The notes: generated by a model from the letters alone, not told the origin. 64,000 nt of DNA from Curvibacter soli (GCF_029211125.1 NZ_JARGEN010000018.1:38251-102250), one strand, 5' to 3'. Numbered from the stretch's first letter, positions 1-11,978 are shown. A program made the numbers and translations.

Positions 1-503
1 AGCGCGCCGGTGCGGTTGGCCAATTGCACGCCGGCCTGGAAGTTGGTGTAGCGCTGGCCCGCTGCGGGCTGCTCCCACTGGCGCGTGGCGGCGTTCAGGC
101 CCTCGATGGCGAAGGGCTTGCTGCCGGCGCGGCGCGTGGGCGGCAGCGCGGCCAGCGCGGCTTCGCCGGCCACCACGTGCTCGGGCTGCATGGGCGCGAT
201 GGCGTCGATCAGCAGGTCGAGCGCGCCGCGCCGCTCGGTCGGCGGGGGCATGCGCAGCAAGGGCTCCGGCCCGGCATCGGCCATGCCGGGGGCGGTGCCG
301 ATGTCGAAGGCGGGCTCCTGCCGCTGCGCCAGGGGATCGGCGCCGTCGGCGGGGGCATGCGCGTGCGGCAGCGGCACGGTGTCGCGCGCGTCGGGGTCGG
401 CCTGCTTGGGGGCGTTGCGGCGCGAGGTCCAGGCGTTGTAGGCCACCATGGCGGCCAGCCCAAGGCCGCCGGCGATCGCCAGGCTGATTTGCAGGGTACT
501 CAT
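1..503 (-). CDS. zipA: ZipA-like cell division protein, C-terminus cut by window edge
   Basis: On the minus strand an open frame starts with ATG at 503 and runs off the window without a stop, giving 167 codons. The N-terminus reads MSTLQISLAIAGGLGLAAMV, one membrane anchor facing a Pro/Ala-rich, acidic cytoplasmic linker (residues about 30-90). The next part (residues about 95-167) looks like the start of the FtsZ-binding domain. In Burkholderiales zipA lies directly downstream of smc and before ligA, and here it starts 19 bp after the smc stop, so it is probably co-transcribed with smc. ZipA family members tether FtsZ filaments to the inner membrane during division. The identification rests on topology and synteny more than on motif conservation, since the FtsZ-binding domain is incomplete here. 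Confidence 0.75.
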   Translation of the reverse strand, partial: MSTLQISLAIAGGLGLAAMVAYNAWTSRRNAPKQADPDARDTVPLPHAHAPADGADPLAQRQEPAFDIGTAPGMADAGPEPLLRMPPPTERRGALDLLIDAIAPMQPEHVVAGEAALAALPPTRRAGSKPFAIEGLNAATRQWEQPAAGQRYTNFQAGVQLANRTGA

Positions 504-522
504 GCGTGCTGTTCTGAGTGTG

Positions 523-4053
<3,531 letters not shown>

Positions 4054-4080
4054 GGGTCGGTGGGGTCGGTAGGGTCGGTC
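4054..4080. repeat. Three tandem 9-bp units abutting the smc start
   Basis: Three consecutive units GGGTCGGTG, GGGTCGGTA and GGGTCGGTC end exactly at the smc GTG codon when read on the minus strand. They occupy the place where a ribosome binding site would be expected, and none has purine-rich anti-16S complementarity in the smc direction. Confidence 0.7.
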
Positions 4081-4172
4081 ACGGGGGGCCGTCGGCCCGG
4101 GTGGCGAGCTCCGGATGATAACCCCCGCGCCTGGCACTCCCCGGGGGGCGCAGCCGCCGCAAGGTTACAAGT

Positions 4173-4228
4173 CTTTTCGGCCTCCAGCGCAGGTGGTTCC
4201 TGCGCTGGCAGCTATTTTTTTGATAGCA
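4173..4228 (+). repeat. CCAGCGC palindromic element, copy P1
   Basis: Two consecutive hairpins: GGCCTCCAGCGCAGG pairs with CCTGCGCTGGC, followed by GCTATTTTTTTGATAGC. It matches the other P copies in this window (arm CCAGCGC, arm GCGCTGGCAGCTAT, tail ATAGCA). It overlaps the end of the decayed prpR reading frame. Confidence 0.8.
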
Positions 4229-4590
4229 ACTCGCCCATTCTGTCCGCCTTCGCGCAGCCGGCGCCACAGCGTGGCGCGGCTGATGCCCAGAATCGCGCGG
4301 CCTGGCGCTGGTCGCCCTGCGCCGACTGCAGCACCTCGCGCACGCGGCGCAGTTCGGCGGCGCGGCGCGCGTCCTTCAGCAGCGCCTGGGTTGCGCGCGG
4401 CGGCAGGGCCTGGGCGCATTCGGGGAACACCTCGGCCAGCCGGGCGCGGTTCACGGCGCCATGGCCGTCTGGCAGGTTGCTGCGGGCAGGCCAGCAGGCG
4501 CTCGGCCAGGTTTTCCGGCGCACGCAGGTTGCCGGGCCAGGCGTAGCCCGCCGCCTGGCCGAGCAGCGCGGCCAGAGCCTGCGCACCAGC
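4212..4590 (-). pseudogene. prpR: Remnant of PrpR-type sigma-54 activator (C-terminal part, frameshifted)
   Basis: Three minus-strand frames together spell the end of a sigma-54-dependent, Fis-type activator. One reads ALAALLGQAAGYAWPGNLR and then ENLAERLLACPQQ, the tail of the AAA+ domain. A second reads LAEVFPECAQALPPRA and then VREVLQSAQGDQRQA. A third reads AILGISRATLWRRLR, the Fis-type recognition helix. At least two frameshifts separate them. The N-terminal sensory domain and most of the AAA+ domain are missing. PrpR activates propionate (methylcitrate cycle) genes. The assignment to PrpR rather than another Fis-type regulator leans on the adjoining prpD fragment. Confidence 0.7.
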
Positions 4591-5010
4591 CCGATCGGCC
4601 ACCGGCGCCGCCGCGCCGAGGGCATCCCGCTGCTTGAACCTGGAAACGGCAGTTGACCGCTTCGTATCCCTTGCCAGGCCGCATGCAATCGAGCGTTGAC
4701 GGCTTCGATGGCGTTCGCCTCGTGGGCGAGAGCGCCATGCACCTGCCAGCACCGCGCTCGGCGCGCCATGCGGCGTTGCTCCTCCTTGCGGGCACCAAGC
4801 CCGCCGCGTCGTCGCGCCTTGCCTGGCACCCCGATCACGGCACCGGCAGGCGCATCCAACTGCCGTTTCCAGGTTGAAGCCAAGTTCCGCACCAACCTCG
4901 CGCGGCGCTTCCCGAAGCAGCAGCAGGACGCGAGCCTGGCCCTGTCCCTGGATCAGCAGAAGCTCGAAGCCACGCCCGTGCACGAATATGTGGACCTGTA
5001 CGTCAGCTAA
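4591..5010 (+). pseudogene. prpD: Remnant of 2-methylcitrate dehydratase PrpD (C-terminus) split by a MITE
   Basis: The plus strand reads PIGHRRRRAEGIPLLE up to 4638, is interrupted by a 235-bp element, and resumes at 4879 with AKFRTNLARRFPKQQQ and the ending ATPVHEYVDLYVS, stop at 5008-5010. Joining the flanks through a single TTGAA gives uninterrupted GIPLLEAKFRTNL, which resembles the C-terminus of MmgE/PrpD-family methylcitrate dehydratases. Only about the last 60 residues remain. The 5' end abuts the prpR remnant on the opposite strand, so most of a prpR-to-prpD operon appears to have been deleted. PrpD dehydrates 2-methylcitrate in propionate catabolism; this copy cannot be functional. 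Confidence 0.8.
4634..4878. mobile_element. MITE-like element, copy 1, with TTGAA target duplication
   Basis: The element at 4639-4873 (235 bp) starts CCTGGAAACGGCAGTTG and ends CAACTGCCGTTTCCAGG, a perfect 17-bp terminal inverted repeat. It is flanked on both sides by a direct TTGAA (4634-4638 and 4874-4878), read as a 5-bp target duplication because removing one copy restores the PrpD frame. Its interior is about 90 % identical by eye to copy 2 at 25009 and has no convincing transposase gene. The parent insertion sequence is not identified. Confidence 0.85.
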
Positions 5011-5021
5011 CGGCACTTGCC

Positions 5022-5080
5022 ACAAAATAGGCCGCCAGCGCTTTATCCACGGGCGCTGGCAGCTACACAATCCATAGCAT
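5022..5080 (+). repeat. CCAGCGC palindromic element, copy P2
   Basis: Lies between the prpD remnant and the glutaminase gene. The arms GCCAGCGC and GCGCTGGCAGCTA are followed by a tail ending ATAGCAT. It has the same layout as P1 with a different loop. Confidence 0.75.
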
Positions 5081-5181
5081 CCATGGCCACGGCGCGGCGC
5101 CGCCGCGCGGGCACCGCATAGACACCGCATGGATATTGCTAGGCTGTGAAAACCTCTTTTCCCCCGATGGCCGCACAGCCC

Positions 5182-6162
5182 ATGAACACACCTGCCACTC
5201 CCGCCGACGAACTGCAAACCATCCTGCAAAGCGCCTACGCCAGCAGCGCGGGCAACACCAGCGGCGCGCTGGCCGACTACATCCCCGAACTGGCCAAGGT
5301 GGTGCCCGACTCTTTCGGCCTGGCCATCGCCAGCGCCACGGGCAGCCTCTGCGCGGTGGGTGACGCCGAGGTGCCGTTCACCATCCAGTCCGTCTCCAAG
5401 GCATTCACCTACTGCATGGCCATCGAGCTGGCCGGGCGCGAGGCCGTGCTGGCCCGCGTGGGCGTGGAGCCCAGCGGCGATGCCTTCAACGCCATCGAGT
5501 TCGACCCGCACACGCGCCGCCCCTTCAACCCCATGGTGAACGCCGGCGCCATCACCGTGGCCGGCATCCTGTACGACCGCCTGGGCGACGGTGCGTTCGA
5601 CGCCGTCCTGGACCGCTTCTCGCGCGCCGCCGGGCGCCGGCTGGACATGGACGAGGCCGTGTACAGCAGCGAATCGGCCACCGGCCACCGCAACCGCGCC
5701 ATCTCGCACCTGCTGCTGGCCACGGGCGCGGTGACGAATCGGGTGGAGCCCATCGTGGACCTGTACTTCCGCCAATGCTCCATCCGCGTGACGGCGGTGG
5801 ACCTGGCCTGGATGGGCGCCACCCTGGCCCACATGGGAGAAAACCCCGCCACGCAGGACCAGGTGTTCGACCTGCGCGCCGTGCGCGACACACAGACCGT
5901 GATGTTCACCTGCGGCATGTACGACTACTCGGGCAACTGGGCCTTCGACGTCGGCATCCCGGCCAAGAGCGGCGTGGGCGGCGGGCTGGTCGGGGTGGTG
6001 AACCGGCAGCTCGGCATCGGCGCGTATTCGCCCCGACTGGACGCCAAGGGCAATTCGGTGCGCGGCGTGGCCGCGTTCTCGGCGCTGTCCGACGAGCTGG
6101 GCCTGCATGCCTTCGACTGCACCAACCGGGGCTCTCTGCTGGTGGAGCGCTACATGCACTGA
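5182..6162 (+). CDS. glsA: Glutaminase A
   Basis: A serine-dependent glutaminase that hydrolyses glutamine to glutamate and ammonia in the cytoplasm. Family features are the Ser-x-x-Lys motif in FTIQSVSKAF, the NPMVNAGAI motif, and an ending rich in Gly/Ser around FAFDVGIPAKSGVGGG-like text (GNWAFDVGIPAKSGVGGG). About 326 residues, normal for the family (300-330). ATG 5182 (MNTPATPADE) is preferred; GTG 5146 and ATG 5167 are in-frame alternatives, and none has a clear Shine-Dalgarno sequence. It is monocistronic, flanked by palindromes P2 and P3, which may act as transcript-end hairpins. It is not linked to glutamine transport genes here. Confidence 0.9.
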   Translation: MNTPATPADELQTILQSAYASSAGNTSGALADYIPELAKVVPDSFGLAIASATGSLCAVGDAEVPFTIQSVSKAFTYCMAIELAGREAVLARVGVEPSGDAFNAIEFDPHTRRPFNPMVNAGAITVAGILYDRLGDGAFDAVLDRFSRAAGRRLDMDEAVYSSESATGHRNRAISHLLLATGAVTNRVEPIVDLYFRQCSIRVTAVDLAWMGATLAHMGENPATQDQVFDLRAVRDTQTVMFTCGMYDYSGNWAFDVGIPAKSGVGGGLVGVVNRQLGIGAYSPRLDAKGNSVRGVAAFSALSDELGLHAFDCTNRGSLLVERYMH

Positions 6163-6173
6163 ATGCATGCCAT

Positions 6174-6226
6174 GCAGGCCGCCAGCGCAGGAAAATCCAG
6201 CGTGTGCAGCTATTGAAAAAATAGCA
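6174..6226 (+). repeat. CCAGCGC palindromic element, copy P3
   Basis: Begins 12 bp after the glsA stop with GCCGCCAGCGCAGG; the right arm is partly decayed (CCAGCGTGTGCAGCTATTG), and the tail is ATAGCATAT. Its position at a gene's 3' end suggests a terminator-like or mRNA-end role, which is inference. Confidence 0.65.
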
Positions 6227-6329
6227 TATCCATGGGCCCGGACACCTGGTCACCTTCCCCGGCATGCAACCCGCCGGTGGTACAGTCCACGCCGGCCAAG
6301 GAACCGAGACATACAGGAGAAGCGTCCGC

Positions 6330-7976
6330 ATGCCGCAACCCAGGAACCCCTTCAACCAAGGGCTGGACAAAAACCAGGCCAACTACGTGCCGTTGTCGCC
6401 GCTGAGCTATATCGAGCGTTCGGCCTACGTGTACCCCGCCCGCACCGCCATCGTCTACGGCGAGCGCCGCCAGACCTGGGCCCAGACCTATGAGCGCTGC
6501 CGCCGCCTGGCCAGCGCCCTGGCCGCGCGCGGCGTGGGCACGGGCGACAGCGTGGCCACCATGCTGCCCAACGTGCCCGCGATGTTCGAGGCGCACTTCG
6601 GCGTGCCCATGGCCGGCGCCGTGCTCAACACCCTGAACACCCGGCTCGACCCCGAGGCCATCGCCTTCATGCTGGAGCACGGCGGCGCCAAGGTGCTGCT
6701 GACCGACCGCGAGTTCTCCACCGTGGTCGAGAAGGCCCTGGCCCTGATGAAGACCCCCCGGCCCTGCGTGGTGGAGGTGGACGACGACACCGCGCCCGAG
6801 GGCCCGCGCCTGGGCGAGATCGCCTACGAGGACCTGCTGGCCCAGGGCAACCCGCAGTTCGCCTGGAGTCTGCCCGGCGACGAATGGGATGCCATCGCCC
6901 TCAACTACACCAGCGGTACCACCGGCAACCCCAAGGGCGTGGTCACCCACCACCGGGGCGCCTACCTGAACGCGGCCAGCAACGTCATCAGTTGGAGCCT
7001 GCCGCACCACGCCGTGTACCTGTGGACGCTGCCGATGTTCCACTGCAACGGCTGGTGCTTCCCATGGACCATGGCACTGATCGCCGGCACCAGCGTGTGC
7101 CTGCGCCGCGTGGACCCGGCGCTGATCTACCCGCTGATCCGCGAGCACCACATCACCCACATGTGCGGCGCGCCCATCGTCTACAGCCTGCTCATCAACG
7201 CGCCCGCCGAGCTGCGCCAGGGCCTCGCCCACACCGTGCACGGCCTGATCGCCGGCGCCGCGCCGCCGGCGGCGGTGATCGAGGGCTGCGAGGCCGCGGG
7301 CATCGACATCACCCACGTCTACGGCCTGACCGAGGTGTACGGCCCCGCCGCCGTATGCGCCAAGCAGGAGGAATGGGCCGCGCTGCCGATTGAGGAGCGC
7401 GCCCGCCTCAACGGCCGCCAGGGCGTGCCCTACCCGCTGCAGCAGGCCGTGACCGTGCTCGACCCAGAAACCATGGAGCCCGTGCCCGCCGACGGCGAGA
7501 CCATGGGCGAGATCTTCTTCCGCGGCAACGTGGTGATGAAGGGCTACCTGAAGAACCCCGAAGCCACGCGCGAGGCCTTCGCCGGCGGCTGGTTCCACAC
7601 CGGCGACCTGGCCGTCATGCAGCCCGACGGCTACGTGAAGATCAAGGACCGCAGCAAGGACATCATCATCTCCGGCGGCGAGAACATCAGCTCGCTGGAG
7701 TTGGAGGACGTGCTGCACCGCCACCCCGCCGTGATGCTGGCCGCCGTGGTGGCCCAGCCCGACGAGAAATGGGGCGAGGTGCCCTGCGCCTTCATCGAGC
7801 TGAAGCAGAACGCCGACGTGACCGAACAGGACCTGATCGCGTTCTGCCGCACCCACCTGGCCCGCTTCAAGGTGCCCAAGCGCATCGTGTTCGGGCCGCT
7901 GCCCAAGACCTCCACCGGCAAGATCCAGAAGTTCGTGCTGCGGGGGCAGGTGAAGTCGGTGAGCGCGATCGAGTGA
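6330..7976 (+). CDS. Acyl-CoA synthetase (AMP-dependent, AlkK/FadD3-like)
   Basis: A 548-residue ANL-superfamily ligase that activates a carboxylic acid as acyl-AMP and then acyl-CoA. The phosphate-binding loop reads YTSGTTGNPKGV near residue 195. HVYGLTEVYGPA is the adenine/acyl pocket, GWFHTGDLA the hinge motif, and PKTSTGKIQK carries the catalytic lysine near the C-terminus. The N-terminus PRNPFNQGLDKNQANYVPLS is typical of medium-chain or branched-chain acyl-CoA synthetases in Burkholderiales. ATG 6330 is preceded by ACAGGAGAAG, a good ribosome binding site; the longer open frame from 6264 lacks one. Substrate is not determinable from sequence. Convergent with the next LysR gene, palindrome P4 between. 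Confidence 0.9.
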   Translation: MPQPRNPFNQGLDKNQANYVPLSPLSYIERSAYVYPARTAIVYGERRQTWAQTYERCRRLASALAARGVGTGDSVATMLPNVPAMFEAHFGVPMAGAVLNTLNTRLDPEAIAFMLEHGGAKVLLTDREFSTVVEKALALMKTPRPCVVEVDDDTAPEGPRLGEIAYEDLLAQGNPQFAWSLPGDEWDAIALNYTSGTTGNPKGVVTHHRGAYLNAASNVISWSLPHHAVYLWTLPMFHCNGWCFPWTMALIAGTSVCLRRVDPALIYPLIREHHITHMCGAPIVYSLLINAPAELRQGLAHTVHGLIAGAAPPAAVIEGCEAAGIDITHVYGLTEVYGPAAVCAKQEEWAALPIEERARLNGRQGVPYPLQQAVTVLDPETMEPVPADGETMGEIFFRGNVVMKGYLKNPEATREAFAGGWFHTGDLAVMQPDGYVKIKDRSKDIIISGGENISSLELEDVLHRHPAVMLAAVVAQPDEKWGEVPCAFIELKQNADVTEQDLIAFCRTHLARFKVPKRIVFGPLPKTSTGKIQKFVLRGQVKSVSAIE

Positions 7977-7980
7977 GGGT

Positions 7981-8036
7981 GAAAATGGCTGCCGGCGCTT
8001 GATTCATCGGCGCTGCCAGCTATGGATACAGTAGCA
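7981..8036 (+). repeat. CCAGCGC palindromic element, copy P4 (between convergent genes)
   Basis: The arms are diverged: GGCTGCCGGCGC and GGCGCTGCCAGCTAT, with tail GTAGCA. It starts 4 bp after the acyl-CoA synthetase stop, between two convergent genes, where a bidirectional hairpin could serve as terminator. Confidence 0.65.
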
Positions 8037-8121
8037 ATTCAGGCAGCGGCACGCGTAGCTCTTGCCGCACGTGAGGCAAGGGAAAGGAATGCCCATCGCT
8101 CGCATTTTCATAGCGTCGCCA

Positions 8122-9015
8122 TCACCCCGCGGGCACCAGCACCCCGCCCTGCCCCGCCACCGTCTCGCGCACGAACGCCCAGGCTGCCTGCATGCGCGCC
8201 AGGTGCTTGCCTTCCTCCGGCATGCTCATCCAGAACGTGCGCGTGAACCGCGCCTGCTCTGGCAGCACGCGCACCAGTTCCGGGTCGTGGCCGGCGATGA
8301 AGGCCGGCAGCACGGCCAGCCCGGCGCCGGCGCGCACGGCCTGGTACTGGGCCAGGATGCTGGTGCTGCGCAGGGCGAAGCGCTCGGGGCGGTGCAGTTC
8401 GTCGAGCAGTTGCAGCTCCTTGGTGAACAGCAGGTCGTCCACGTAGCTCACGAAGCTGTGGCCCTGCAGGTCGGCGCGGGTGGCGATGGGCGGCTGCGCC
8501 TGCAGGTAGCCGCGCGCGCCGTAGAGCTGCAGCACGTAGTCGCACAGCCGGGCCACCACCACGGTGCCGCGCGTGGGGCGTTCCAGCGAGATCACGATGT
8601 CGGCCTCGCGGCGCGACAGGTGCACCAGCCGGGGCAGCGCCAGCAGGTCGATGACGAGGCCCGGGTGCAGCCGCCCCAGCCGCGCCAGTTGCGGCGCCAG
8701 CACGATGGTGCCGAAGCCCTCGGTGGCGCCGATGCGCACCAGGCCCGTGGGGCCTTCCGCCGCGGCGGGGGCGGCGCTTTCCACCGCGCGGGCGGCGGCC
8801 TCCATGGCTTCGGCCTGGGGCTGCAGGCGGCGGCCCGCCTCGGTCAGGCGGTGGCCGTCGGCGGCGCGGGCGAACAGGCCCGCGCCCACCTGCTTTTCCA
8901 GCGCCTGGATGCGCCGCGCCACCGTGGTGTGGTCCACGCCCAGGCGACGCGCGGCGCCCACCAGCGTGCCGGCGCGTGCCAGCTCCAGGAAGTAACGCAG
9001 GTTGTCCCAGTCCAT
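8122..9015 (-). CDS. LysR-family transcriptional regulator, divergent from mmsA
   Basis: A 297-residue LysR-type regulator. The N-terminal winged helix reads MDWDNLRYFLELARAGTLVG and then AARRLGVDHTTVARRIQALE (recognition helix around residues 20-40). The rest is the effector-binding domain (about 90-290). ATG 9015 gives the usual LysR length; the open frame extends to 9093 without support. It is transcribed away from mmsA with a 144-bp intergenic region (9016-9159), so it is a candidate regulator of the valine/isobutyrate genes. The stretch TTCTCTATTGTTCTGACAAA there is AT-richer than its surroundings and is where a promoter would be expected. The effector is unknown. Confidence 0.88.
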   Translation of the reverse strand: MDWDNLRYFLELARAGTLVGAARRLGVDHTTVARRIQALEKQVGAGLFARAADGHRLTEAGRRLQPQAEAMEAAARAVESAAPAAAEGPTGLVRIGATEGFGTIVLAPQLARLGRLHPGLVIDLLALPRLVHLSRREADIVISLERPTRGTVVVARLCDYVLQLYGARGYLQAQPPIATRADLQGHSFVSYVDDLLFTKELQLLDELHRPERFALRSTSILAQYQAVRAGAGLAVLPAFIAGHDPELVRVLPEQARFTRTFWMSMPEEGKHLARMQAAWAFVRETVAGQGGVLVPAG

Positions 9016-9159
9016 TGGGCCTCCGCCTGTGACGGCTTTGCATAAACGCAAATCCAGAGTGCGTAATTCTCTATTGTTCTGACAAATATGCACAGCTAGT
9101 ATTCACCACGACGGGCATGCCGCCCGGCTATTCCCTATCCCCATCAGGAGACAAAGCAC

Positions 9160-10683
9160 ATGAACGCACCCGCACCGGTGGCCGCGCTGGCCCCCACCGT
9201 CAAGCTGCTGATCGGCGGCGAGTTCGTCGAATCCAAGACCACCGAATGGCGCAACGTGGTCAACCCCGCAACGCAGGAAGTCCTTGCGCGCGTGCCTTTC
9301 GCCACGCCCGACGAGATCGACGCCGCCGTGGCATCGGCCAAGGATGCGTTCAAGACCTGGCGCAAAACCGCTATCGGCGCGCGCTCCCGCATCTTCCTGA
9401 AGTACCAGCAGCTCATCCGCGAGAACATCGCCGAGCTGGCCGCGATCCTCACGGCCGAGCAGGGCAAAACGCTGCCCGATGCCGAGGGCGACGTCTTCCG
9501 TGGACTCGAAGTAGTCGAGCACGCCGCCGGCATCGGCAACCTGCAACTCGGCGAACTGGCGAACAACGTGGCCGGCGGCGTCGATACCTATACGCTGCTG
9601 CAGCCGCTGGGCGTGACGGCCGGCATCACGCCGTTCAACTTCCCCGCGATGATCCCGCTGTGGATGTTTCCCATGGCCATCGCCACCGGCAACACCTTCG
9701 TGCTCAAACCCTCGGAGCAGGACCCGATGGTGACGATGCGCCTGGTCGAGCTGGCACTGGAGGCCGGCATTCCGCCGGGCGTGCTCAACGTGGTCCACGG
9801 CGGCGAGGCGGCTGTGAACGCGATCTGCGACCACAAGGACATCAAGGCCATCAGCTTCGTCGGCTCGACCAAGGTCGGCACGCACGTCTATAACCGCGCG
9901 AGCCTGGCGGGCAAGCGCGTGCAGTGCATGATGGGCGCAAAGAACCACGCCATCGTGCTGCCCGACGCCAACAAGGAGCAGACGCTCAACGCCATCGTCG
10001 GCGCCACCTTCGGCGCCGCGGGCCAGCGCTGCATGGCGCTGTCGGTCGTGGTGCTGGTCGGCGAGGCGCGCAACTGGGTCGCCGATTTCGTCGAGAAGGC
10101 CAGGACGCTCAAGGTCAGTGCCGGCATCGAGAAAGGCACCGACGTAGGCCCCGTGGTGTCGGCTGCGGCGCGCGCCCGCGTCGAGGGCCTGATCGAGCGC
10201 GGCGTGGCGGACGGCGCCACGCTCGAACTCGACGGCCGCAACCCGCGGGTCAGCGGCTACGAGAAGGGCAACTTCGTCGGCCCGACGGTGTTCTCGGGCG
10301 TAAAGCCCGGCATGGCCATCTACGACCAGGAAATCTTCGGCCCCGTGGCCTGCCTGACCGGCGCCGAGACGCTCGACGAAGCCATCGCCTTCATCAACGC
10401 CAACCCCAACGGCAACGGCACGGCCATCTTCACCCAGTCGGGGGCCGCGGCGCGCCGCTTCCAGGAAGAGATCGACGTGGGCCAGGTCGGCATCAACGTG
10501 CCTATCCCCGTGCCGGTGCCGCTGTTCTCGTTCTCGGGCTCGCGCGCCTCCAAGCTCGGCGACCTGGGCCCATATGGCAAGCAGGTGGTGCTGTTCTACA
10601 CGCAGACCAAGACGGTCACGGCGCGCTGGTTCGACGACAGCACCACGTCGCACGGCGTGAACACCACGATCAGCCTCAAATAG
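9160..10683 (+). CDS. mmsA: CoA-acylating methylmalonate-semialdehyde dehydrogenase
   Basis: A 507-residue aldehyde dehydrogenase that oxidises methylmalonate (or malonate) semialdehyde with CoA and NAD+, giving propionyl-CoA (or acetyl-CoA) at the end of valine degradation. The family motif [12 protein letters not shown] carries the catalytic Cys near residue 287. [19 protein letters not shown] and [19 protein letters not shown] are typical of MmsA. ATG 9160 follows ATCAGGAGACAAAGC, a strong ribosome binding site. The gene is followed after 3 bp by the acyl-CoA dehydrogenase gene, so the two are translationally close and probably one transcript. MmsA makes propionyl-CoA, yet the only methylcitrate-cycle genes in this window are remnants. 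Confidence 0.95.
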   Translation: MNAPAPVAALAPTVKLLIGGEFVESKTTEWRNVVNPATQEVLARVPFATPDEIDAAVASAKDAFKTWRKTAIGARSRIFLKYQQLIRENIAELAAILTAEQGKTLPDAEGDVFRGLEVVEHAAGIGNLQLGELANNVAGGVDTYTLLQPLGVTAGITPFNFPAMIPLWMFPMAIATGNTFVLKPSEQDPMVTMRLVELALEAGIPPGVLNVVHGGEAAVNAICDHKDIKAISFVGSTKVGTHVYNRASLAGKRVQCMMGAKNHAIVLPDANKEQTLNAIVGATFGAAGQRCMALSVVVLVGEARNWVADFVEKARTLKVSAGIEKGTDVGPVVSAAARARVEGLIERGVADGATLELDGRNPRVSGYEKGNFVGPTVFSGVKPGMAIYDQEIFGPVACLTGAETLDEAIAFINANPNGNGTAIFTQSGAAARRFQEEIDVGQVGINVPIPVPVPLFSFSGSRASKLGDLGPYGKQVVLFYTQTKTVTARWFDDSTTSHGVNTTISLK

Positions 10684-10686
10684 CCG

Positions 10687-11853
10687 ATGGACTTCGAGCT
10701 GACCGAGGAGCAGCATGCCTTCGCGCAGACGGCGCGCGACTTCGCTCAGGCCGAGTTCGCGCCGCAGGCCGCGCAGTGGGATGCCGAGGGCGTCTTCCCG
10801 CGCGAGTCCATCGCCAAGGCGGGCGAGCTGGGCTTCTGCGGCCTGTACGCGCCCGAGCGCATCGGCGGCCTGGCCCTGCCCCGGCTGGACGCCACGCTGG
10901 TGTTCGAGGAGATGGCGGCCATCGACCCTTCAACGACCGCATTCATCACCATCCACAACATGGCGACCTGGATGCTCGGCACCTGGGGCGGCGACGCGGT
11001 ACGCGAACGCTGGGGCGCAGCCCTGACCAGCGGCGCCCAACTCGCCTCCTACTGCCTGACCGAGCCCGGCGCGGGCTCGGACGCCGCGTCGCTCAAGACC
11101 CGCGCCACGCTGCAGGGCGGCGAGTACGTCATCGACGGCGCCAAGGCCTTCATCTCCGGCGCCGGCGCCACGGACGTGCTGGTGCTCATGGCCCGCACGG
11201 GCGACGCCGGTTCGGGCGCGGGCGGCATCTCGGCCTTCGCCGTGCCCGCCGACGCGCCGGGCATCGCCTACGGCAAGAAGGAGCACAAGATGGGCTGGAA
11301 CAGCCAGCCCACGCGCACCATCAGCTTCGACAACGTGCGCATCCCCGCCAGCCACCTGCTGGGCCGCGAGGGCGCAGGCTTCAAGATCGCCATGAAGGGC
11401 CTAGACGGCGGGCGCATCAACATCGCCACCTGCTCGGTGGGCGCCGCGCAGGGCGCGCTGGGCGCGGCGCAGCACTACCTGCACGAGCGCAAGCAGTTCG
11501 GCAAGCCGCTGGCGGGCTTCCAGGCCCTGCAGTTCAAGCTGGCCGACATGGCCACCGAACTGGTGGCCGCGCGGCAGATGGTACGGCTGGCCGCGGCCAA
11601 ACTGGACGCGGGCGCGCGCGACGCTTCCACCTACTGCGCCATGGCCAAGCGCTTCGCCACCGACGCGGGCTTCACGGTCTGCAACGAGGCGCTGCAGTTG
11701 CACGGCGGCTACGGCTACATCCGCGAATACCCGCTGGAGCGGCTGGTGCGCGACACGCGCGTGCACCAGATCCTCGAAGGCACCAACGAGATCATGCGCG
11801 TCATCATCGCGCGGCGCATGCTCGAAGGCGATGCGCCGGATGCAATACGCTAG
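10687..11853 (+). CDS. Acyl-CoA dehydrogenase, probably isobutyryl-CoA dehydrogenase
   Basis: A 388-residue FAD flavoprotein of the acyl-CoA dehydrogenase family. Visible signatures are YCLTEPGAGSDAASLKTRA (FAD/substrate signature 1) and GGYGYIREYPLERLVRD followed by ILEGTNEIMR, whose Glu is the catalytic base region. Between mmsA and mmsB the likely substrate is isobutyryl-CoA from valine; 2-methylbutyryl-CoA is possible. It lacks its own visible ribosome binding site and starts 3 bp after mmsA, so translational coupling is likely. Its TAG stop codon is inside a CTAG-ended hairpin repeat (11850-11927), and the last residues GDAPDAIR may not be ancestral. An enoyl-CoA hydratase and hydroxyisobutyryl-CoA hydrolase for a full valine pathway are not in this window. 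Confidence 0.9.
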   Translation: MDFELTEEQHAFAQTARDFAQAEFAPQAAQWDAEGVFPRESIAKAGELGFCGLYAPERIGGLALPRLDATLVFEEMAAIDPSTTAFITIHNMATWMLGTWGGDAVRERWGAALTSGAQLASYCLTEPGAGSDAASLKTRATLQGGEYVIDGAKAFISGAGATDVLVLMARTGDAGSGAGGISAFAVPADAPGIAYGKKEHKMGWNSQPTRTISFDNVRIPASHLLGREGAGFKIAMKGLDGGRINIATCSVGAAQGALGAAQHYLHERKQFGKPLAGFQALQFKLADMATELVAARQMVRLAAAKLDAGARDASTYCAMAKRFATDAGFTVCNEALQLHGGYGYIREYPLERLVRDTRVHQILEGTNEIMRVIIARRMLEGDAPDAIR

Positions 11854-11927
11854 TGCAGTGTTCGATGCTTGGCGGCACAAATGAAAGCGCGGTTTTATGT
11901 GCTGCTTAGCGTTGAACACTGCACTAG
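11850..11927. repeat. CTAG-ended hairpin element, complete copy
   Basis: Ends are CTAGTGCAGTGTTC and GAACACTGCACTAG, a perfect 14-bp inverted repeat around a partly pairing 50-bp core (GCACA / TGTGC). The right half, reverse complemented, matches 38968-39008 almost exactly. The left end supplies the stop codon of the preceding acyl-CoA dehydrogenase gene. It looks like two abutted insertion-sequence ends or a very short MITE. Confidence 0.75.
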
Positions 11928-11928
11928 T

Positions 11929-11978
11929 ATTTTGATAGCTTCCAGCGCTTGATATACAAGCGCTAGCGGCCAATTTGA
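11929..11978 (-). repeat. CCAGCGC palindromic element, copy P5
   Basis: Minus-strand copy directly after the CTAG element: tail TTTTGATAGC, arms TTCCAGCGCTTG and CAAGCGCTAGCGGCC. It lies just upstream of the mmsB ribosome binding site, so acyl-CoA dehydrogenase and mmsB are separated by two different repeat elements. Confidence 0.75.
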
